Shown here: in pieces, positions 20,240-32,200 of the stretch
Layout: each line of letters begins with the position of its first letter
Position numbering within the stretch: the first letter of the stretch is position 1
Notes under the pieces: generated by a model
What the model was told of the DNA's origin: nothing
Databases searched by the model: none
Seen by the model: only the letters and a program-made list of their open reading frames with translations
Position numbers and translations under genes: made by a program
Assembly: GCA_950097015.1 (NCBI GenBank)
Contig: CATNEN010000030.1
Location: 1,039,001-1,103,000 of the forward strand
Source: Macrostomum hystrix
Taxonomy: Eukaryota; Platyhelminthes; Macrostomidae
Direction: 5' to 3'
DNA length: 64,000 bases

Positions 20240-23200
20240 TCAATCGATACGCGGCTTGTTCAACTTCTCGCGAATCAGTTTGATTAGCCTCTGAAAGCTG
20301 CAAAACAACGCAAATGTTGCTATTGCTACTTAGAGTAGACGATATCTTTCGTTTGGTTGAAAAGAGCAAAGTAATGATTGCAAAAAAATCGTACTTAAGT
20401 TAGCAAGTTCTATTATTAGCCCTATCTATGCCTAATCTCTACCCTGTCTCACCCCTAGCCTGTCTCACCCTTACCCTGTCTCACCCCTACCCTGTCTCAC
20501 CCATACTTTGTCTCACCCCTACCCTGTCTAACGCCCACAGTCTCACCCCTACCCTGTCTCATCCTGTCTCATCTCTACACTGTCTCTTCTCTCCGCTTTG
20601 TCTCATCTCTCCACTTTGTCTCATCTCTCCGCTTTGTCTCATCTCTCCGCTTTGTCTCATCTCTCCCCTGTCTCATCTCTCCCCTGTCTCATCTCTCCGC
20701 TTTGTCTCATCTCTCCCCTGTCTCATCTCTCCGCTTTGTCTCAACTCTCCCCTGTCTCATCTCTCCGCTTTGTCTCATCTCTCCCCTGTCTTATCTCTCC
20801 GCTTTGTCTCATCTCTCCCCTGTCTCATCTCTCCTCTTTGTCTCATCTCTCAACTCTCCCCTGTATCATCTCTCCGCTTTGTCTCATCTCTCCTCTGTCT
20901 CATCTCTCCCCTGTCTCATCTCTCCCTTGCCTCATCTACGCTTCCCTGTCTCGCCTCAGGCAAGTCACACTTCGCGAGGCTGCCCGCTAGGCATATCAAG
21001 GTTTCGGGCGGACCACAGTTACAAGGGTTCATAATTATGGGCTAAAATTAGAACACACACCAGGGACAATTTGAAAGCGTCCGCTCATTAGGGCCGTATG
21101 ATCTGTCGGCGGTGGCTGGCGCTGCCGGGGCGGAGAGCGGGCATTTCCTGATACTCTGAGCACACAGCTGCTCATGAAGGGGACGAGAGAGTCGATATAG
21201 GCAGTCAGAGAGGACTAAATTTCAGACAGCCATAAGTGGAGCATGCCAAGAGGAGGAGAATACTTAGTGAAGAGTCTATATAAAGCTTCACACTCGCTGA
21301 GGGTGGGTGGACGATAATGATTCAGCAGAAAATTGGCGCGCGTAGAATGAGAAAGTGATTAGAAAGAGGAATGCAGAAAATGGAGGATGGGGATTACAAG
21401 TAATTATGCTATGGCCTTCACTTGTAGAATATTCCTTTCCTTCCTAAAGTAAGTAAATTAAAGTAAGTTAAATGTAAACAAAGTTTTGTTATTAATCTAC
21501 CTGGCAATTGAATTGAAGAATTTGAGTTGCAGCCGATTAAATTCTAGTTTCTTTTCTCGACCAAATTTTCTAAATTGCTCAGACAGTCGGAAAACTAAGC
21601 TCTTTTATTTTAGAGAACGATTTTCTCTTGTTTAAATAATGAACTCAAACCTAGCTCCGCTGTCTCACAGCGCACATACGCACAGGATTTGCTAGATTCC
21701 GCTGATCGGATCACGCGGTCAATGCGTGATCAATCAGTCTGCCATTGGCTTTCATTGGCAACAACCCCAGACCAACACAAATGAATTTGAGCACAACACG
21801 GACAGGGGGGAAGCACGCAGTTAGTGAGTGATCTGCAAGAACTAGTCAAACAAAATACACCCCACTGCTCCTTCGAACAATCCCAGGGCTTAAAACTGAT
21901 CGAAGCCATATTCAACAGAAAAAAACTTGGTTGCCGCTTATTTCAGTCATTCATGAGCACGCGCGTGCTTAGCCTAGTGCGAAATAAAGTGCAAGCTGAT
22001 AGTTGAAATGGAAGCGACAACATACACGCATGCGCAAAATATACGAATGAGAACAAAGTACTAGCTTTTGCTTTTAGTCTCTGCTTCAACTCACTGCAAT
22101 TTTATTCTACAATGGGAGTGCAGCCTATGACTACTTCATGAGTGACTCATGGTCATTCGTTCATTGGAGTGTAGCCTATGACTACTTCTTGAGTGACTTA
22201 TGGTCATTCGTTCATTGGAGTGCAGCCTATGACTACTTCTTGAGTGACTCATGGTCATTCGTTCATTGGAGTGCAGCCTATGACTACTTCTTGAGTGACT
22301 CATGGTCATTCGTTCATTGGAGTGCAGCCTATGACTACTTCTTGAGTGACTCATGGTCATTCGTTCATTGGAGTGCAGCCTATGACTACTTCTTGAGTGA
22401 CTCATGGTCATTCGTTCATCGGAGTGTAGCCTATGACTACTTCTTGAGTGACTCATGGTCATTCGTTCATTGGAGTGCAGCCTATGACTACTTCTTGAGT
22501 GACTCATGGTCATTCGTTCATTGGAGTGCAGCCTATGACTACTTCTTGAGTGACTCATGGTCATTCGTTCATCGGAGTGTAGCCTATGACTACTTCTTAA
22601 GTGACTCACGGTCATTCGTTCATTGGAGTGTAGCCTATGACTACTTCTTGAGTGACTCATGGTCATTCGTTCATTGGAGTGCAGCCTATGACTACTTCTA
22701 AAGTGACTCAAGGTCATTCGTTCATTGGAGTGCAGCCTATGACTACTTCATGAGTGACTCATGGTCATTCGTTCATTGGAGTGTAGCCTATGACTACTTC
22801 TTAAGTGACTCACGGTCATTCGTTCATTGGAGTGTAGCCTATGACTACTTCTTAAGTGACTCACGGTCATTCGTTCATTGGTGTGTAGCCTATGACTACT
22901 TCTTGAGTGACTCATGGTCATTCGTTCATCGGAGTGTAGCCTATGACTACTTCTTAAGTGACTCACGGTCATTCGTTCATTGGAGTGTAGCCTATGACTA
23001 CTTCTTGAGTGACTCATGGTCATTCGTTCATCGGAGTGTAGCCTATGACTACTTCTTAAGTGACTCACGGTCATTCGTTCATTGGAGTGTAGCCTATGAC
23101 TACTTCTTAAGTGACTCACGGTCATTCGTTCATTGGAGTGTAGCCTATGACTACTTCTTAAGTGACTCACGGTCATTCGTTCATTGGAGTGTAGCCTATG

Positions 23201-26200
23201 ACTACTTCTTAAGTGACTCACGGTCATTCGTTCATTGGAGTGTAGCCTATGACTACTTAGTCACTCAAGGTCATTTGGTCATTGAAGTGCAGCCTTTGAC
23301 TACATGAGCGACTCAAGATTTGGTCATTTGAAGTGTATTCCATGCCTACTAAACAGAGCAGCAAAGATCTCTAGTAAGACTAACTCGCACTAAACTATTT
23401 AGTTTATAATTAAATATTGACATCGAAAAAAGTGAAATTTCAGTGCTTAGGAAAGTCAGCAAATTCACAGCTACAACTAAGGGTAGTAGGCAACACAACA
23501 CTGAAGGTAGGCACAACACTATAGAGACAATATGCTCGTAGTTCCAACTATTATTTACCAATTAGAAATTTGTTCCGTCGACAAAAATATCAGTAGCTCA
23601 GACGAATGAATCAGTTTTTCGCAAATCTAATGCAAGTTTTATTTTAACTAAGCTGATTGAGTTAAGAAGCAGTTAAGATTGTGCATGAATGCGTTCTGTG
23701 AGTTTGAATCAATTTCCGGGAATAGAGAATAGAAGTGACAGAGATACAGCTTCATTCGTTTAGCTATGAATTTTGTCTAGCAGACTCTGGAAGCTGGGGA
23801 GGTGAGGGCAAATATGATGTGTCAGTCTGTTCACTCTGCTTAATAAATATGGTTTCTAGATTAGATGCTCTACTTTATAGATTCTCTAGATGTACTAGTT
23901 TCTAGATTCTCTAGATGCACTGGTTTCTAGATTAGATTCTCTAGTTTCTAGATTCTCTAGATGCACTAGTTTATGTATTCTCTAGATGCACTAGTTTATG
24001 TATTCTCTATATGCACTAGTTTATGTATTCTCTAGATGCACTAGTTTCTATATTCTCTATATGCACTAGTTTATGTATTCTCTAGATGCACTAGTTTCTG
24101 GATTCTCTAGAAGCACTGGTTTCTAGATTAGATTCTCTAGTTTCTAGATTCTCTAGATGCACTAGTTTCTATATTCTCTATATGCACTAGTTTATGTATT
24201 CTCTAGATGCACTAGTTTCTGGATTCTCTAGAAGCACTGGTTTCTAGATTAGATTCTCTAGTTTCTAGATTCTCTAGATGCACTAGTTTATGTATTCTCT
24301 ATATGCACTAGTTTATGTATTCTCTAGATGCACTAGTTTCTGGATTCTCTAGAAGCACTGGTTTCTAGATTAGATTCTCTAGTTTCTAGATTCTCTAGAT
24401 GCACTAGTTTATGTATTCTCTATATGCACTAGTTTATGTATTCTCTATATGCACTAGTTTATGTATTCTCTAGATGCACTAGTTTCTGGATTCTCTAGAT
24501 GCACTGGTTTCTAGATTAGATTCTCTAGCTTCTAGATTCTCTAGATGCACTAGTTTCTGGATTCTCTAGATGCACTGGTTTCTAGATTAGATTCTCTAGT
24601 TTCTAGATTCTCTAGATGCACTAGTAATTCCACATAGACAAGAATTCAATATAAGAGAAACTTGGAAGTGGTATTAGTCTTACAACTGCTTGATGCCAAT
24701 GTCGGTTGATCGGTCCGGATAGAGCTTCTCGTCCGGCTCTTTGTTGATCGGGCCCTGAACTGGGGCGTCCTCGTCGCTGAATAGGCGGAGGGTGGGGTGG
24801 TGGATGGCTGCGTGCACTGAGTTTAGGCATATTGTTATTAAGTAGCTAAAACGCGCAGTTAAAATACATTTAACAGGTTTTAAGCTTTCCATGAAGTTGA
24901 GAAAATATTATTACAGAAAGTAGCAATGTTTTAGTGCGCAGCAATTTCAGGATTGGTCATGCTTGAAATATGCCATCGATCTATATGTCAAGTACAACAA
25001 GGCTTCTTACTTTTATACCCTACCGACAAACTTTCTCTGAGTAACTTTAACATTCGCTTTCATGAGTCTGTTTGTGTCTCATTCTGTCAGCAAACTACAG
25101 TCGGCCTGTCTCTACCTGTCTCTGCCTGTCTCTTACTGTCTCTACCTGTCTCTACATGTCTCTTCCTGTCTCTAACTGTCTCTACCTGTATCTATCTGTC
25201 TCTACCTATCTCTACCTGTCTCTAGCTGTCTATAAGTGTCTCTAACTGTCTCTGCCTGTCTCTACCTGTCTCTAGCTGTCTCTAGCTGTCTCTAACTGTC
25301 TCTACCTGTCTCTAAGTGTCTCTAACTGTCTCTACCTGTCTCTAAGTGTCTCTAAGTGTCTCTACCTGTCTCTGCCTGTCTCTAAGTGTCTCTAACTGTC
25401 TCTACCTGTCTCTAACTGTCTCTACATGTCTATAAGTGTCTCTACCTGTCTCTAACTGTCTCTAGCTGTCTCTAACTGTCTCTACCTGTCTCTAGCTGTC
25501 TCTAACTGTCTCTACCTGTATCTATCTGTCTCTACCTATCTCTACCTGTCTCTAGCTGTCTATAAGTGTCTCTAACTGTCTCTGCCTGTCTCTACCTGTC
25601 TCTAGCTGTCTCTAGCTGTCTCTACCTGTCTCTAAGTGTCTCTACCTGTCTCTACATGTCTCTTCCTGTCTCTAACTGTCTCTACCTGTCTCTAGCTGTC
25701 TCTAACTGTCTCTACCTGTATCTATCTGTCTCTACCTATCTCTACCTGTCTCTAGCTGTCTATAAGTGTCTCTAACTGTCTCTGCCTGTCTCTACCTGTC
25801 TCTAGCTGTCTCTAGCTGTCTCTACCTGTCTCTAAGTGTCTCTACCTGTCTCTACATGTCTCTTCCTGTCTCTAACTGTCTCTACCTGTCTCTACCTGTC
25901 TCTACCTGTCTCTAACTGTCCCTACCTGTCTCTACCTGTCTCTAACTGTCTCTACCTGTCTCTAGCTGTCTCTAGCTGTCTCTACCTGTCTCTAAGTGTC
26001 TCTACCTGTCTCTACATGTCTCTTCCTGTCTCTAACTGTCTCTACCTGTCTCTACCTGTCTCTACCTGTCTCTAACTGTCCCTACCTGTCTCTACCTGTC
26101 TCTAACTGTCTCTACCTGTCTCTTACTGTCTCTACCTGTCTCTTACTGTCTCTACCTGTCTCTTACTGTCTCTACCTGTCTCTTACTGTCTCTACCTGTC

Positions 26201-29200
26201 TCTACCAGTATCTACCAGTATCTACCAGTATCTACCAGTATCTACCTGTCTCTACCTGTCTCTACCTGTCTCTACCCGTCTCTACCTGTCTCTACCGGCA
26301 TCTAGCTGAGTGTGTTTAAGTGCCAGCACATAGTTATTATAATCAGTGACTGGTGAGTTATTCGCGTGAATGAAGCTCTTAGAAGCATCAGTCAAAGCGG
26401 ACATCTGTTATTGACAATAATGAATATGTCAATCTTCAATACTCAGCTAAAAGGTTGACTTTATTGACTAATTAAGCTTGGTTACTTTTTAAAAATGAAA
26501 AATTACGAACAGATGCAACAGTTATGTAATACAGTACATGACTTAGCTTGTTAGGTAACAATTTTACAGTCTTTTTTACCATTGCGGCTGACTGAAAAGT
26601 GTTAGTGAGAAATATAGAAAGAAAAAAGCGTTATATGCATTTTCAAACTAACTAAACAGGCCAAATTAATCAGCCGATTAGTATGCGCTACATCCATCCA
26701 TTGGGAAGTAAAGAAATCTTAAAATGTCCACCGACTAGAATGCGTTAAAATATCCCAATAATGTCTACAAACTGAAAAAAACACAAAAATAACAAAAAAT
26801 AACTAAAAGTACACATTAGAAACTATTTTCTAACTTTCGCTATATGAGACCGCCAAAACAATCGCCTGGCCAGTGATCATCGCGAATATAAATATAGGCG
26901 TCGCAGAGAAAATGCTGTAAATTGCCCGCTTAAACTATTACCTAATTTGCATATACTAAATTCAGGCTTTCGGAATTTGATTGGTCAATCAAGGTTCGGT
27001 TGCTTCTATTTATAGAAAATATGATGACGGGAAAACCCCATCAAAGCGCTTCAACCCAAAAGCGCGATTAACTTGATTAGTCAATAATTACTTAAAAGCA
27101 GATTAAAACAAAAACTGAACTGCAGCGACTGATTTAAGAGGCACCTTTGGACACTGAAGTGTGGGAGTGGATGAGGTGAGGGAGTGACTGAGGTCAGGGA
27201 GTGACTGAGGTGAGGGAGTGACTGAGGTCAGGGAGTGACTGAGGTCAGGGAGTGACTGAGGTGAGGGAGTGACTGAGGTCAGGGAGTGACTGAGGTCAGG
27301 GAGTGACTGAGGTCAGGGAGTGACTGAGGTCAGGGAGTGACTGAGGTCAGGGAGTGACTGAGGTCAAGGAGTGACTGAGGTCAGGGAGTGACTGAGGTCA
27401 GGGAGTGACTGAGGTCAGGGAGTGACTGAGGTCAGGGAGTGCGGCACTGTCTCAGTAGTTCTAGCAACAATGAGACCCATGGTAGCACAGGACTCAAACA
27501 GACTCACCCAGCCTGCCGATAGACGGACAGCTCTTCCTCAACCTCGATCAGTTTGGTCTTGAGCTCGTTGCGCTCCATGAGCACTTCGCGCAGCTCTGTC
27601 ATGGTGAATCTGGGCCTGTTTGGATCGGATCGATCGATGATCATCTTGCCTTCCGAGTTGAGCTTCTCAATTAGCTGCTCCTCCGTCATTGACGTCATCA
27701 GATTCTGGAAGGTTATAAAGAGATCATTGTACGTAAGCTCAACTTTTTATCCTAGGGAAATAACAAAGCCTGAAAAAATCCATGTATTCAATGGGAAATT
27801 TGAATCCGAGGGAAATACCAAAGCCTGAGAAAATCCATGTATTTAAGGGAACTTTGTATCCAAGGGAAATCCCGAACCAAGGGAAAATCCATGTATTCAA
27901 GGGAACTTTGTATCCAAGGGAAATCCCGAACCAAGGGAAAATCCATGTATTCAAGGGAACTTTGTATCCAAGGGAAATCCCGAACCAAGGGAAAATCCAT
28001 GTATTTAAGGGAACTTTGTATCCAAGGGAAATCCCGAACCAAGGGAAAATCCATGTATTCAAGGGAAATTTGTATCCAAGGGAAATCCCGAACCAAGGGA
28101 AAATCCATGTATTTAAGGGAACTTTGTATCCAAGGGAAATCCCGAACCAAGGGAAAATCCATGTATTTAAGGGAAATTTTGTATCAAAGGGAAATCCTAA
28201 AACGTAGGAAAAGCCATGTATTCAAGGGAAACTTTGTATCCAAGGGAAATCCCAAACCTGGGAAAGTCTCTGTAACTAAGGAAAATTCTGTATCCATGGA
28301 GAATCCCGAAGCCAAGGGGAATTCCTTTATTGGGGGAAACCCTGAAACTCCGAACGCCGAAATAATATGAATTTAGCTTCCCCTAAGCAATTGAAAACTG
28401 AAAAATTTGTTTTTTATCGCTGGCAATTTTCAAGCATTAATAACTGACAGGGTGTGTAAGATGCGATAACAACATGCTGAGCACAACACAATAAATAAAA
28501 TTTCGCAAACACATGCACGCCCAGTTGATGTCACTTAGGCACAGTTAGGCCATTTGTACAGCTATTCAAAGGCTCTTTCAGAGGCTGTGTACAGCTAGCT
28601 ACGCTCGTAGTTACTAAAACTAGAACTATGTGACAAGCTAGTCAAACTGGGAGCTTTAGCAACTTGCCCAACACACAGCATAGATGCAACTGAAGAATAT
28701 TTCTTAAATAAAGCATTAGGCCATTGTTTTCTAATTTCAAGAAGAAAATCAATCCAGCTCTTGTGCGTGCAACTCGCCGGCCAGTTTTTCTGATCAATAA
28801 AATTAAAAGAGAAAGGTAAAGAAAAGGAGAGGAGAAGAGAGAGAAATTTGGCATTCATGCTTTCCAGTTTGCGGTCAATATTGAGTGAGTGCAACTTGAC
28901 AGTGACAGAAAGAAGCCGCATGGACATTGTAGAAATGGAAGCAGAGAATAGGTTTGGCTGGCACCTTTGCACGGACTAATAATTCCATGCAGAGCCAGTT
29001 CTGTCTAACCCATCCTCTGAGCAATTAACAAAGTTGTTGAAAAGTCCCACGTCCCACACACACAGGACGTCCGTGTGTACTTTTATAATGAAGACTATTT
29101 TTCTGCGAAGCTCAGACGATGCAAAAAGTGTCAGACGCTTCCAAGTTGAACTGACGGTATATGAGTATTAAAGATTCAACAGATTAGCAATAGCTGGGAG

Positions 29201-32200
29201 TGCATTTTTTTCTAAGAAATTCTCTTCATTTACGAATAACAAAAATGAACACACGAGAATTGCTTATATTACACTAGCTAGCCATTCTAATGCCAACTGG
29301 GGTGGAGACTGTGGGTCTAATAAAGCCTGTAAATAATTTAGCAACGTAGCCAACAGCTGCATCCTTGCCTCATCCCCGCTCAGCATGAGCAGCAGCAGAA
29401 TGGACAGCTTTTGACTCTTCCCTCCCTACAAAGCTGTTCCAACAGCACCTCCTCGAATGCAGCAGCAGCAGAATGGACAGCTTTTGACTCTTCCCTCCCT
29501 AGAAAGCTGTTCCAACAGAGATGAGACAAGGGAGAGATGAGACAGGGGAGAGATGAGACAGGGGAGAGATAAGACAGGGGAGAGATGAGACACAGGAGAG
29601 ATGGGACAGGGGAGAGATGAGACAGGGGAGAGATGAGACACAGGAGAGATGAGACAGGGGAGAGATGAGACAGGGGATAGATGAGACAGGGGAGAGATGA
29701 GACAGGGGAGAGATGAGACAGGGGAGAGATGAGACACAGGAGAGATGAGACAGGGGAGAGATGGGACAGGGGAGAGATGAGACAGGGGAGAGATGAGACA
29801 CAGGAGAGATGAGACAGGGGAGAGATGAGACACAGGAGAGATGAGACAGGGGAGAGATGAGACAGGGGAGAGATGAGACAGGGGAGAGATGAGACAGGGG
29901 AGAGATGAGACAGGGGAGAGATGAGACAGGGGAGAGATGGGACAGGGGAGAGATGAGACAGGGGAGAGATGAGACACAGGAGAGATGAGACAGGGGAGAG
30001 ATGAGACAGGGGAGAGATGAGACAGGGGAGAGATGAGACACAGGAGAGATGAGACAGGGGAGAGATGAGACACAGGAGAGATGAGACAGGGGAGAGATGA
30101 GACAGGGGAGAGATGAGACACAGGAGAGATGGGACAGGGGAGAGATGGGACAGGGGAGAGATGAGACACAGGAGAGATGAGACAGGGGAGAGATGAGACA
30201 GGGGAGAGATGAGACAGGGGAGAGATGAGAGAGGGGAGAGATGAGACAGGGGAGAGATGGGACAGGGGAGAGATGAGACAGGGGAGAGATGAGACAGGGT
30301 AGAAATTAGGGACCAGTGAGATAAGACAGGGGAATAAGATGCTAGATTGGTCCAGTTGAGGGATTTGCGTTATCGACAAATTTCTAGTTCTAATCCTAGA
30401 GGACGTGAGATTGAAAACTTCACAACAGATAAAGCAATCGCTATTGTTCCAGGAGTAGTTTATAGGCTATAACAGACTTAGTCCACTAGATTAATCGCTA
30501 TGTAAACAATATCAACAAAATACGACAAATAATACACAAAAGTACGCAGGCAAAGCACAACAGAAGTTATGATATGCATGCACATCACATAATAATCATT
30601 CGAGTGGATCAGAAAGTGCTTGGCAATAAAAGGACCTCCGTGCTGCCAATGTAGCCGCCGCAGATGCTGCCACCGCCGACGGAGCTTTCAACAGAATTTG
30701 CCCGCATAGGAGCTTCGGGAACCGCAGCAACTGCTGACGATGATGACGATGCTGTTGCTATCGGAGCGGCCGAAGTCGAAGGTCCATCCGAACTGCCGGA
30801 GTTTGAATTCAAACGCTGGGACGGACCAACATGCAGATTGGTAATGCCATTTATATACAAGCGATAAATATGATTCTAAGAGACGTCCGCCTGTGTGTTA
30901 CGTAATGCTCAATTTGAGCAGCTAAGCTAGAGAACGATACGACAGCTGCAACTCAAACAGCTGCAGTTAAGACAGACAATAGCACTGCTAGGATCAATTT
31001 TTGTTCGCTATGTTTCGCTTTCAATAGCACGAGGTTTCAAATGAGCGGAATAATGTTCTTCAGCGCACGTTGAGTGCTGCGCGAAAGAACCGGTTTAAAC
31101 CGGTTTCCGCATAAATTTCAGACATTGCAAAGAAGTTATTGAAGTAGGATAAACAATCAATGAAAAAATAAATAAAATAGTGTAATGGGGCCCTGAAGAA
31201 ATTAGGCAGAACAGACCCCTGAAGAATCTAGACACTGCAGATCCCAGAAGAATCTAGACACTGCAGATCCCTGAAGAATCTAGGCAGAACAGACCCCTGA
31301 AGAATCTAGGCAGAACAGACCCCTGAAGAATCTAGGCAGAACAGACCCCTGAAAAATCTAGGCAGAACAGACCCCTGAAGAATCTAGGCAGAACAGACCC
31401 CTGAAGAATCTAGGCAGAACAGACCCCTGAAAAATCTAGGCAGAACAGACCCCTGAAAAATCTAGGAAGAACAGACCCCTGAAGAATCTAGGCAGAACAG
31501 ACCCCTGAAGAATCTAGGCAGAACAGACCCCTGAAAAATCTAGGCAGAACAGACCCCTGAAAAATCTAGGCAGAACAGACCCCTGAAGAATCTAGGCAGA
31601 ACAGACCCCTGAAGAATCTAGGCAGAACAGACCCCTGAAGAATCTAGGCAGAACAGACCCCTGAAGAATCTAGGCAGAACAGACTCATGAAGAATCTGGG
31701 CTGAGCAATCTAGCGGAAACTAACCGCAGTGGCGCCATCCGGCCCGCCCACGCAGTCCTTCATCTCGCGCAGCAGCTGCTCCTTAGCCTGCAGCCTGACT
31801 TCTAAGTCCGCTTTGCTCTCTAGCAGGTGCTGGGCCTGGCGTTTACTGACGCAGTGGCGTCGGCGAATCTCGGCATTCATGCGGGCCAGCCGGTCCGACT
31901 GCGACTGCAGAGCCTCGACGTCGGCCTGGCGCTGGGCCAGCTCGCGCTGCAACGACCGAATCTGGTCGCGCTGAGCCTCTACCGTGGCTTTGAGTTTGCC
32001 CAGCACCTTCGAGGTTGGAAAACGAAAAAATATTTGCATTTATAAATGTACTTTAATAGAGTGACAATAAGAGTGATTTGAGATTGACGATTGGAGTGAT
32101 ATGAGAGTGACGAATAGAGTGATATGAGAGTGACGATAGGAGACAACAAGAGTGATGGTGTAGGGATTGAGGGGAGAGTGACAATAAGAGTAATAGTTGA

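Noticed and set aside
24621..24816. Alternative frame of the 24.7-kb RILP-like exon (Pro/Arg-rich, to 24621) that would match the 27508 donor phase
   Set aside because: It destroys the VQGP and GIKQ motifs and the join to the last exon; an unseen small exon explains the phase better.
28595..28972. 125-codon minus-strand open frame in a RILP-like intron
   Set aside because: It begins with GTG rather than ATG, shows no family resemblance and has no splice partners with matching phase.
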